The notes beneath the pieces were generated by a model that had not been told where the DNA came from, searched no databases, and saw only the letters and a list, made by a program, of their open reading frames with translations. A stretch of DNA of 34,050 nt from a virus. The stretch is taken from positions 1 to 34,050 of the IMG/VR virus record IMGVR_UViG_3300033149_005718; one strand, given 5' to 3'. Positions 6,429 to 11,404 of the stretch are shown piece after piece (position 1 is the stretch's first letter; every line of letters starts with the position of its first letter). The position numbers were made by a program, and so were the translations under genes.

Positions 6429-6926
6429 TTAATAATGAATATCAGCAGGCACTACATACACATTCAGACCTTTATACTTATCAGAATCCCATTTGTTTAA
6501 GACGCCTTTAAGATGATGAGGATCTCCTATGCCTTCGCCATCATTATCATAAAGAAAGATTGCACTTCCTTTGGTTTGACCTACCAGATAACATCTGAAC
6601 CTAAATAAATCAGAGGAGAAATAAGGAGTATTCCAAATCTGATAATTCGTCTTCTTTTTCAAAACCTTTCTTATCTCGTTAAGATTGTAATACAACTCTT
6701 TCTTTGTGAATTTTAAACCATCTTCTATCAGTTTTTTCCCAATTTTAGAGTCTGCTCTTGCTATCACTGGTAATTTTCCCCATCTTTTTGTTGCAAAATC
6801 TTCATCAAAAAGGCTATAATAATCAAATCTATGGATTTCACAAAAATCATCAAGAATTCCTACTGCCTTCTCTAAAGCCTCTTCTTTGTTTTTTCCATAA
6901 ACTATAATTCTAATTAGCTGATGCAT
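6429..6926 (-). CDS. Unknown 165-residue protein
   Basis: The N-terminus is a beta-alpha unit (LIRIIVYGKNKEEALEKAV), followed by an aromatic-rich segment (HRFDYYSLFDED) and a conserved-looking C-terminal part (IWNTPYFSSDLFRF ... GSAIFLYDNDGEGIGDPHH). The DNDGEG segment could bind a metal. No named family is recognised. AAAGGTC lies 27 nt before the ATG and overlaps the last codons of the upstream gene. Confidence 0.6.
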   Translation of the reverse strand: MHQLIRIIVYGKNKEEALEKAVGILDDFCEIHRFDYYSLFDEDFATKRWGKLPVIARADSKIGKKLIEDGLKFTKKELYYNLNEIRKVLKKKTNYQIWNTPYFSSDLFRFRCYLVGQTKGSAIFLYDNDGEGIGDPHHLKGVLNKWDSDKYKGLNVYVVPADIHY

Positions 6927-6947
6927 AGATTTAAGAAGAAGTTAAAG

Positions 6948-7160
6948 TTAAATGACCTTTGTAGGAGGAATTCTCCCTCTTTTGAGATACCATTCATCCT
7001 CATAGGGTTCTTGTTCATCCCTTGCTGTTGCGATCTTCTCTCTCAATTTGCGAGCCTTATTTTGTCTGGTTTTCTTTTCACTACTCCAAATGTAACACCC
7101 GAGAGCATTTATCAACATTTGGACTTCATTTTTAGAGAAGGTAATTGTGATTTGTTTCAT
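6948..7160 (-). CDS. Unknown basic 70-residue protein
   Basis: The start ATG at 7160 is preferred over an upstream TTG because AAAGGTC lies 24 nt before it. The protein begins MKQITITFSKNEVQMLINAL, then a very basic helix (EKKTRQNKARKLREKIA) and an acidic-aromatic turn (YEDEWYLKRGRIPP). The basic helix suggests nucleic-acid contact. Its last codons (ACA AAG GTC ATT) contain the AAAGGTC word that serves the next gene. Confidence 0.6.
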   Translation of the reverse strand: MKQITITFSKNEVQMLINALGCYIWSSEKKTRQNKARKLREKIATARDEQEPYEDEWYLKRGRIPPTKVI

Positions 7161-7212
7161 ATTTGGAGTTATCTGAGATAGCAAGACCTTTAAAGAATCT
7201 AAATAGTATATC

Positions 7213-7356
7213 TTAAGATTGAACTTCTACAACCACACTTTCAGGAATTCTCCAGAAAATATGTTTATACCCGTTATTCTCCTTAGTAGCCACAATTACT
7301 TCTCCTTTCTTAAATGAACCATAATTGGTAATAAATTTGATAAGGACACTTTTCAT
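7213..7356 (-). CDS. Unknown 47-residue protein
   Basis: ATG at 7356, stop TAA at 7213. The protein reads MKSVLIKFITNYGSFKKGEV and continues as short beta-strands ending in VVVEVQS, suggesting a small beta-barrel. The AAAGGTC word is further away than usual (43 nt, at 7400-7406); a variant (GAACCTT on the plus strand) lies 7 nt from the start. Same length as the two MAKKYY proteins but not clearly related. Confidence 0.55.
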   Translation of the reverse strand: MKSVLIKFITNYGSFKKGEVIVATKENNGYKHIFWRIPESVVVEVQS

Positions 7357-7472
7357 AGATTTTGAACCTTATTTTCAATTGAACCAATTGTTAAAAATTG
7401 ACCTTTTGGAGAAAAATTTATTTGGCTTTTCTTATTGAAAAAATAATTAAATATGTTATTATTTTTTATACC

Positions 7473-7505
7473 ACCAGTTTCTCAATTGACCCCCGAGAAA
7501 CTGGT
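7473..7505. terminator. Perfect 11-bp hairpin
   Basis: ACCAGTTTCTC at 7473-7483 pairs without mismatch with GAGAAACTGGT at 7495-7505; the loop is 11 nt and contains a run of five C (five G on the minus strand). It lies between the large stem structure at 7524-7737 and the gene at 7213. No U-run follows on either strand, so its role in termination is uncertain. Confidence 0.4.
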
Positions 7506-7523
7506 AAAGAGAGCATAACTCTT

Positions 7524-7737
7524 GGTTAATTCTCTTTTTGTTGGGAGTTTCACCACAACTTTGCCTCACAATCAGTTAACCCCGAATGGAGAAGGTTTGG
7601 GCTGAGCAAGATAAGAGATAGAGCCACCATCATTTATTTTTTAAAAGAGCATTCTTTGGGCTTCTCTTATCTTGCTTTTAAATAGCCACTGGCTTCTCCA
7701 CCGTTAAACTGATTGTTGGCTAAAAAGAGAATTAACC
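7524..7737 (-). ncRNA. Rod-like structured RNA candidate (6S-like shape)
   Basis: Five nested complementary pairs fold the 214-nt stretch into one long interrupted stem: 7524-7539 with 7722-7737 (16 bp, perfect), 7569-7580 with 7703-7715 (one bulge), 7587-7594 with 7693-7700 (8 bp), 7605-7618 with 7663-7676 (14 bp, perfect), and a small inner pair AGCC/GGGCT. No coding frame explains it. The overall shape, a long stem with internal bubbles, resembles 6S RNA or a large imperfect inverted repeat. Strand assumed from the surrounding genes. Confidence 0.5.
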
Positions 7738-7757
7738 TTGCCTTCACTTATTCAATT

Positions 7758-7868
7758 TTAAATGTCCTTTAATAATTCAATCATTGCAACCAATTCGTGG
7801 GCTATATAAATCATTACTACAACTGCCAAACTTAGAAGAAATAAAGATATTTTCATTATTGTTGTCAT
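7758..7868 (-). CDS. Small single-pass membrane protein
   Basis: ATG at 7868 (alternative ATG at 7856), stop TAA at 7758; 36 residues. After MTTIMK comes a hydrophobic helix, ISLFLLSLAVVVMIYIA, long enough to cross the membrane, then a short acidic tail (IELLKDI). It could be a small inhibitor or a holin-like protein, but neither is shown. There is no AAAGGTC leader; upstream is a purine/G-rich tract. Confidence 0.5.
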   Translation of the reverse strand: MTTIMKISLFLLSLAVVVMIYIAHELVAMIELLKDI

Positions 7869-7950
7869 ATAGCAATTAAGGGATTAAAGGATTGAGTTGG
7901 TATAAACAGGATAGGTTTGGATTAATTGGTAGGGGATTGGTAGAAAGGTA

Positions 7951-7973
7951 GGGAGGGTAGAAGGGTAGAAGGG
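7951..7973 (+). repeat. G-quadruplex-type tract
   Basis: Four GGG runs separated by 1, 5 and 5 bases on the plus strand, with the unit TAGAAGGG repeated in tandem. This satisfies the usual G3+N1-7 quadruplex pattern. In the leftward transcript it is C-rich and lies between the stop of the gene at 8001 and the small membrane protein. The preceding 60 bases are also G-rich and T/A-broken (GGTAGGGGATTGG). Confidence 0.5.
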
Positions 7974-8000
7974 ATAAAAAGAGAATAAACCCGCTTCCAT

Positions 8001-8357
8001 TCATTTCTCAAAAACCGCCACTTCTTCTTCTAATTTTTTCATTTCATCTTCATAAAACTTTAATAAATCTCTCTCTTCTTCTTCATCAAACCTTTCTAAT
8101 TCCTTTCCAAACATCATTTTTGCTGTTCTTTCAATCTCTTCTTTTGTTGCCTCTCTCAAAATTGACTTTGTTAAGATTGCGTGATAATCGTATGCTCTCT
8201 TATACATAAATCTTTTGAGTTTCTTGTCATAGTAAATTTCATATTCTCCGTGAAATCCTTGACAATGATTATCGCAAACATCATAGATTCTGCCCTTCAG
8301 TCTAAAATTTCTGTTTTCTTTCATCAATTTTTTAATTTGTTCAAGTTTTTTATTCAT
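8001..8357 (-). CDS. Unknown 118-residue protein behind a strong promoter
   Basis: The N-terminus is helical and basic, then RNFRLKGRIYDVCDNHCQGF carries a C-x3-H-C group that could bind a metal, followed by a beta segment and a long acidic coiled tail (EEEERDLLKFYEDEMKKLEEE). AAAGGTC lies 18 nt before the ATG, and a near-perfect sigma-70 promoter starts about 35 nt upstream, so this gene heads its own transcript. Function unknown. Confidence 0.6.
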   Translation of the reverse strand: MNKKLEQIKKLMKENRNFRLKGRIYDVCDNHCQGFHGEYEIYYDKKLKRFMYKRAYDYHAILTKSILREATKEEIERTAKMMFGKELERFDEEEERDLLKFYEDEMKKLEEEVAVFEK

Positions 8358-8375
8358 ATTATTTTGCTTATTGAT

Positions 8376-8382
8376 GACCTTT
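8376..8382 (-). promoter_or_regulatory. AAAGGTC leader word (representative of a repeated set)
   Basis: The minus strand reads AAAGGTC 18 nt before the ATG at 8357. The same word precedes other leftward genes at 1682, 2795, 4205, 4586, 5156, 6235, 6954, 7185, 8771, 9130, 9869, 10365 and 10593 (left edges), plus AAGGGTC at 4403, always 18-27 nt before a start codon. Here it lies about 10-16 nt downstream of the predicted transcription start, so it is a leader element rather than a -10 or -35 box, and it is too far from ATG for a Shine-Dalgarno role. Confidence 0.6.
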
Positions 8383-8398
8383 TTACCCTCTATTATCT

Positions 8399-8426
8399 AT
8401 TATACTCATCTATACCCCTTTGTCAA
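8399..8426 (-). promoter_or_regulatory. Sigma-70 promoter, consensus -35 and -10
   Basis: On the minus strand TTGACA (8426-8421) and TATAAT (8404-8399) are both perfect, separated by 16 bp. Transcription should begin near 8392 and give a leader of about 35 nt before the ATG at 8357. A perfect DnaA-type box lies 10 bp upstream of the -35. Confidence 0.8.
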
Positions 8427-8436
8427 TACCTTTGCC

Positions 8437-8445
8437 TGTGGATAA
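8437..8445 (-). promoter_or_regulatory. Perfect DnaA-type box TTATCCACA
   Basis: The minus strand reads AGTTATCCACAG around this site; the core matches the bacterial DnaA box exactly. The same 12 bases occur once more, on the opposite strand, at 10664-10675. Its place directly upstream of a promoter suggests either host DnaA control of transcription or an origin component. Confidence 0.45.
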
Positions 8446-8502
8446 CTTGAATTATTGATATTTCAAGTAAAATAACTTAATTTTGTTTGAAACTTTGTCA
8501 AT

Positions 8503-8569
8503 TTAACTCTCCTTATCTCTATCCTCAACCCGCCGTCATAGGTTAAGGATAGAGTATAAAAAGAGTTAA
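8503..8569 (-). terminator. Compound hairpin at the end of the 8566-8721 gene
   Basis: Three stacked helices: 8503-8510 with 8562-8569 (8 bp), 8517-8525 with 8546-8554 (9 bp), and AACC/GGTT around a 10-nt loop. It includes the stop codon of the gene at 8566 and precedes the promoter at 8399-8426, so it probably ends one transcript before the next begins. There is no long U-run. Confidence 0.5.
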
Positions 8570-8721
8570 TTCTTAAATTCTAATTTGCCTTCTTTTTCGG
8601 CTTCAATTGCCTCTTCCTTTGTTTTGAACAATTGACTTGTTTGGTCGCCCTTTTGCCAGTAATATCCGTCTTCGTCTGGACTATACACCAAGTAATAAGT
8701 GATTTTTTCAGTAATTATCAT
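8566..8721 (-). CDS. Unknown 51-residue protein
   Basis: ATG at 8721, stop TAA at 8566. The protein reads MIITEKITYYLVYSPDEDGY and then YWQKGDQTSQLFKTKEEAIEA, ending LEFKN: strand-strand-helix, a layout loosely like the 47-residue MAKKYY proteins. The AAAGGTC word sits 49 nt upstream of this start but exactly 24 nt upstream of another ATG at 8746 that opens a 12-codon frame (MKAVGFLKDDNY) ending just inside this gene. A short leader peptide or an inserted hairpin (AAAGCC/GGCTTT) may explain the gap. Confidence 0.55.
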   Translation of the reverse strand: MIITEKITYYLVYSPDEDGYYWQKGDQTSQLFKTKEEAIEAEKEGKLEFKN

Positions 8722-8777
8722 CTTTCAAAAAGCCGACGGCTTTCATGGTTTTTTAGTTTAATTGAAGTTTGACCTTT

Positions 8778-8827
8778 ATGAGGGCTTAAGCCCTCATTAT
8801 TGCCCGCCACCAGTAATGACGGGCAAT
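8778..8827. repeat. Two adjacent hairpins in an early-gene leader
   Basis: A perfect 20-bp palindrome (ATGAGGGCTTAAGCCCTCAT, 8778-8797) abuts a second hairpin with arms ATTGCCCG and CGGGCAAT (8799-8806 and 8820-8827). They lie between the stop of the 82-residue gene and the AAAGGTC leader of the next gene. Hairpins placed between a stop codon and a leader recur at 9423-9502 and 9880-9935, like small inserted palindromic elements. Confidence 0.5.
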
Positions 8828-8860
8828 GTGAAGGTTTAAAACCCGGCTATTTTAAAAAGA

Positions 8861-9109
8861 TTACATCTCAACCATTTCTGTCAAAAGTTTGTTCATTTCA
8901 GGACTATTACCACTCCAAAGGACAATCCACAACTCTCCTTTAAACTCTTTAAATTTTTCTTCTAAAACCTCTTCAATTGCCATTTCTATTTTTTGTTTAG
9001 CCTTGTTCTCCATTACCACTTCGTCGTCATCGTACCAATCACCGTAATTATTTCTGGCTTTCTGTTCTATTTCTTGGGCGTATTCTTTTAAAAATTCTTT
9101 TGGTGTCAT
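8861..9109 (-). CDS. Unknown acidic helical protein
   Basis: 82 residues: an amphipathic helix (PKEFLKEYAQEIEQKA), an acidic-aromatic turn (NYGDWYDDDEVVMENKA), then a helix and a short strand with ELWIVLWSGN. Net acidic, with no Cys cluster. AAAGGTC lies 20 nt before the ATG. A small acidic host-takeover protein is plausible by context only. Confidence 0.6.
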   Translation of the reverse strand: MTPKEFLKEYAQEIEQKARNNYGDWYDDDEVVMENKAKQKIEMAIEEVLEEKFKEFKGELWIVLWSGNSPEMNKLLTEMVEM

Positions 9110-9166
9110 AATTTTTTATTATTATTAACGACCTTTTTCTACTTTTGTAGATATAGCCATTCATCT

Positions 9167-9400
9167 TTAGATTTTTCTTTTGAGAAGTTTTTTCAGTTTT
9201 TCTTCTATATATTCTCTTACTTCTTCTTCTTGTTTCTCTGTTAATAAATTTTCCAATCCGCCATTTTCTCTTTCTTCAGCATACATTCCGTCTAAAATAT
9301 CACAAGACAAATCAAATAAATCAGTGTCTTTATTGAGTGCGTCTTCTATTGCGTGTGTATCAAAGTATTTATCAATTTGTTTTTTTAATTTTTTGTTCAT
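9167..9400 (-). CDS. Unknown 77-residue helical protein
   Basis: The ATG at 9400 is preferred over upstream alternatives because it gives a normal start (MNKKLKKQIDKYFDTHAIED). The protein is helical with an acidic centre (DLFDLSCDILDGMYAEERE) and a Lys-rich C-terminus. Its leader contains a folded palindromic element and AAAGGAC, a variant of the usual leader word, 27 nt upstream. Function unknown. Confidence 0.55.
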   Translation of the reverse strand: MNKKLKKQIDKYFDTHAIEDALNKDTDLFDLSCDILDGMYAEERENGGLENLLTEKQEEEVREYIEEKLKKLLKRKI

Positions 9401-9422
9401 AATTTTTAATAACTCAAACAAT

Positions 9423-9502
9423 TTTAGTCCTTTCAGGACTAAAGCCCCCGCCTTGAGCTACCCCCCCGGCAAGGGATAGCCCAAAAGCCGACGCTTTAGT
9501 CC
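9423..9502. repeat. Folded 80-nt element with mutually exclusive helices
   Basis: GGACTAAA (9436-9443) can pair with TTTAGTCC (9423-9430, 5-nt loop) or, extended to GGACTAAAGC, with GCTTTAGTCC at 9493-9502. Between them lies a GC-rich core with a run of seven C. The element overlaps the stop codon of the upstream gene and fills the leader of the next. It could be a REP/MITE-like insertion or an attenuator switch. Confidence 0.5.
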
Positions 9503-9843
9503 AACCAAGCCGACCCATCACCGCCTAAATACACGGATTCAACCCGTTCTGCCTCTTCCAATGTCAGGGGTAATTCCTGATAAAAGCCCCAATCAGCCCA
9601 ATAATAAAACCCGCCTATCAACTCCTTATCTTTGTTATACTCAAGGATAAACCCATCAGCACCACCGCCCCATGATAACTGGATCGTGATTCTATAATTC
9701 TTTTCAATGCTTAATGGCTGTCTTATCTCCAAATCTTCCAAATCTCGCCCTTTTTGTATTTCTTCCTCTGCTTTTTTTAACCCTTTCAATTCTTCCCTCA
9801 ATTTTTTGATTGCTTTTTCTTTGGAATCTTCTTTTGTTTGCAT
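9496..9843 (-). CDS. Unknown 115-residue protein
   Basis: The N-terminal third is a charged helix (KAIKKLREELKGLKKAEEE), followed by a beta-rich part with aromatics (YRITIQLSWGGGADGFILEY; GGFYYWADWGFYQELPL) and an acidic, Trp-containing end (GGDGSAWLD). The beta-rich C-terminal part looks like a small sheet domain. AAAGGTC lies 25 nt before the ATG. The stop codon lies inside the repeat element at 9423-9502. No family recognised. Confidence 0.6.
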   Translation of the reverse strand: MQTKEDSKEKAIKKLREELKGLKKAEEEIQKGRDLEDLEIRQPLSIEKNYRITIQLSWGGGADGFILEYNKDKELIGGFYYWADWGFYQELPLTLEEAERVESVYLGGDGSAWLD

Positions 9844-9879
9844 GTTTTTAATTATTTAACTAATCTGCGACCTTTGAAG

Positions 9880-9935
9880 GATTAAGCCTCTTTTACTACC
9901 TGCCAAAAATGGCAGGTAGGCAAAGATGCTTAATC
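9880..9935 (-). terminator. Compound hairpin after the 133-residue gene
   Basis: The inner stem CTACCTGCC (9896-9904) pairs perfectly with GGCAGGTAG (9911-9919) across a 6-nt A-rich loop; the outer arms GATTAAGC (9880-9887) and GCTTAATC (9928-9935) pair over 8 bp. It sits just after the stop of the gene at 9936 and before the AAAGGTC leader of the next gene. Confidence 0.5.
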
Positions 9936-10337
9936 TCAAAAATGAATACTTGTTAAAAAATCAATCAAATCAGATAATTCAGAAAAACCCTTTAATTCTT
10001 GGCTGATCCAATATCTGAACCCATAAAAAGGGAAGCGGTTTTCTTGTCCTGCCACTGCCCAGCCCGTTTCATCCTTGACTGCAAGTGTCCAATCACCAGC
10101 ACTGCTTCCTGATTCTATTAACTCAACATCACTAAACCCCAGCAATTGAAAAACCTTTATATAACTACCAGCCCCAGCACCCGGCACTACTATAATTCCG
10201 CCCTCTCTTATTAACTTGCTTGCTTTCTTAATTGTTATCTTTTGCCCCTCATCATTCCAAAACTCCAATCTGCCCGCTTCTCTGATTCCTGTGGCTTCTT
10301 CTGCTACTTGTTTTTTTATTGTTTCATTTAAAGTCAT
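9936..10337 (-). CDS. Unknown 133-residue protein
   Basis: The protein has a helical N-terminus, then ASKLIREGGIIVVPGAGAGS, a strand followed by a Gly/Ala-rich turn. An aromatic-rich part follows (ENRFPFYGFRYWISQEL), then a C-terminal helix. The Gly-rich turn is not a standard P-loop. AAAGGTC lies 27 nt before the ATG. No family recognised. Confidence 0.6.
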   Translation of the reverse strand: MTLNETIKKQVAEEATGIREAGRLEFWNDEGQKITIKKASKLIREGGIIVVPGAGAGSYIKVFQLLGFSDVELIESGSSAGDWTLAVKDETGWAVAGQENRFPFYGFRYWISQELKGFSELSDLIDFLTSIHF

Positions 10338-10373
10338 TCTTTTTTTTGATTTTAACTTTTGAAAGACCTTTTT

Positions 10374-10571
10374 TTATTTTTTTATTTCAAACCCATATCG
10401 CCTGCACTGTTCAACCTGCCAACCTGTAAAGTAATACCCCGGATATTGCTTGCTATCCTGTATCCAGCGTTCACATTCCGCCCGTTCCTGCCTTTCTATT
10501 CCTTCCAGTGCAACCCAACCAACCAAGACAAGAAACAAGAGAAAAAGTAGAACCTGAAAAATGTTTTTCAT
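10374..10571 (-). CDS. Small membrane-anchored protein, first gene of the leftward block
   Basis: 65 residues: a short basic start (MKNIFQ), one hydrophobic helix (VLLFLLFLVLVGWVALEGI) and a polar, Cys/Tyr-containing C-terminal part (CERWIQDSKQYPGYYF ... CRRYGFEIKK). The topology suits an N-terminal anchor or uncleaved signal with the tail outside, and the two cysteines could form a disulfide. AAAGGTC lies 21 nt before the ATG and a possible promoter lies further upstream. Possible roles include superinfection exclusion or lysis, but nothing in the sequence decides. Confidence 0.6.
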   Translation of the reverse strand: MKNIFQVLLFLLFLVLVGWVALEGIERQERAECERWIQDSKQYPGYYFTGWQVEQCRRYGFEIKK

Positions 10572-10620
10572 ATTTTTTATTTGTTTGTTAAAGACCTTTT
10601 ATTTATCCCCTGCTACCTTT

Positions 10621-10650
10621 ATGATACCACGAACCAAATGTTCAAATCAA
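10621..10650 (-). promoter_or_regulatory. Possible leftward promoter of the early block
   Basis: On the minus strand TTGATT (10650-10645) and TATCAT (10626-10621) are separated by 18 bp. Transcription would start near 10614 and AAAGGTC would fall about 15 nt into the leader, as at the stronger 8399-8426 promoter. The match is weaker than consensus. Confidence 0.4.
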
Positions 10651-10665
10651 GCCTTTTTACAAAAG

Positions 10666-10674
10666 TTATCCACA
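10666..10674 (+). promoter_or_regulatory. Perfect DnaA-type box TTATCCACA
   Basis: The plus strand carries AGTTATCCACAG, the same 12 bases found on the minus strand near 8437-8445. It lies between the possible leftward promoter and the T-free tract, in the divergent control region. A replication origin or DnaA-dependent promoter control are the two natural readings. Confidence 0.45.
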
Positions 10675-10685
10675 GCCCCAAAAAT

Positions 10686-10941
10686 ACCAAAAAACCAGCA
10701 AAACAAGCCACAAGAAAAAGAACAAAAAGAAAACCAAACCAAAAACAAAACCCAAAGGAGAAAAACAAAAAGAAGAAAAAGAGAAACAAAAGAGAACAAG
10801 AAAACAAGAAACAAGAAACAAGAAAAAGAAACAAGCAAGAAACAAAAGCAAAAGAGAAACCAAAAGAAAAACAAGAAAACAAAAGAAAACAAAAGAAGAA
10901 AGAAAGAACCAGAGAAAAAAGAGGAGAGCAAGAAGAGAAAC
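10686..10941. other. 256-base T-free, A/purine-rich tract
   Basis: From 10686 to 10941 the plus strand contains no T at all; extending to 10998 adds only one (10942). The first half is A with C and G, the second half nearly pure purine. The tract fills the gap between the divergent early and late transcription units. Because TAA, TAG and TGA cannot occur without T, several frames are open by default; no coding is inferred. It would give an essentially unstructured RNA and an easily melted or triplex-prone DNA. Confidence 0.8.
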
Positions 10942-11119
10942 TGCCGGGGAAGAGAGGGGAAGAGAAAGGAGAAAAAAAAGAAAGAAAGAAGGAAGGAATC
11001 TCTTCTCCCTCTCCCACCCGAAATCAAATTCCAAAATCCGCTAGTGAACCCAAAAGTAAAGTTTCTTTATCTACTCTTTTAGATGTTTAATTTACTGATA
11101 GAAAAGAAATGGTTCCCAT

Positions 11120-11133
11120 TGAACCATGGTTCA
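11120..11133. promoter_or_regulatory. Palindromic operator TGAACCATGGTTCA
   Basis: A perfect 14-bp palindrome ending one base before the -35 hexamer of the rightward promoter. Its centre is near -42 relative to the predicted start, a classic activator position, although a repressor could also act there. The identical core is at 1856-1869. Confidence 0.55.
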
Positions 11134-11134
11134 C

Positions 11135-11162
11135 TTGACACTTTTTCTCTGTTCTATATAAT
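11135..11162 (+). promoter_or_regulatory. Sigma-70 promoter of the head operon
   Basis: TTGACA at 11135-11140 and TATAAT at 11157-11162 are both perfect, with a 16-bp spacer. Transcription should start at about 11169-11170, one or two bases before the ATG at 11171, so the first message is effectively leaderless. Confidence 0.8.
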
Positions 11163-11170
11163 TGAGTAGT

Positions 11171-11395
11171 ATGATATGTCCATATTGCAAAAAAGAAGTC
11201 GGTAGAATGTTTGTGCAAAAGGAGAATTGCGAGGAGGAAATCAGATGTCCTTACTGCGGAGAGTTGTTGCAAACGACAGAAATAGAAAGAAAAAAGGATC
11301 AACCTACTCTTAAGTGTCCAAGATGTGGAAACTATTCAAGAAATGATTATTGTTCACACTGCGGATACGAATTTAAAGAGGGCATAGACTATTGA
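11171..11395 (+). CDS. Double zinc-ribbon protein, first gene of the rightward operon
   Basis: 74 residues with four CxxC knuckles in order: CPYC at the very N-terminus (residues 3-6), CPYC near 29, CPRC near 51 and CSHC near 62. These form two zinc ribbons. The ATG at 11171 is chosen because an upstream TTG frame start at 11162 overlaps the -10 box. The placement directly behind the strong promoter suggests an abundant regulator or adaptor; a second small zinc ribbon follows the portal gene. Confidence 0.7.
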   Translation: MICPYCKKEVGRMFVQKENCEEEIRCPYCGELLQTTEIERKKDQPTLKCPRCGNYSRNDYCSHCGYEFKEGIDY

Positions 11396-11404
11396 TCTTT
11401 TTCC

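Noticed and set aside
8181-8450. An 89-codon plus-strand frame
   Set aside because: Antisense to the 118-residue gene, and it runs through that gene's consensus promoter and DnaA-type box.
10561-11090. Overlapping open frames on both strands, Lys/Glu/Arg/Gln-rich or Phe/Leu/Ser-rich
   Set aside because: They are open only because the tract lacks T, so no stop codons can form on the plus strand; all composition, no start signals, no domain.
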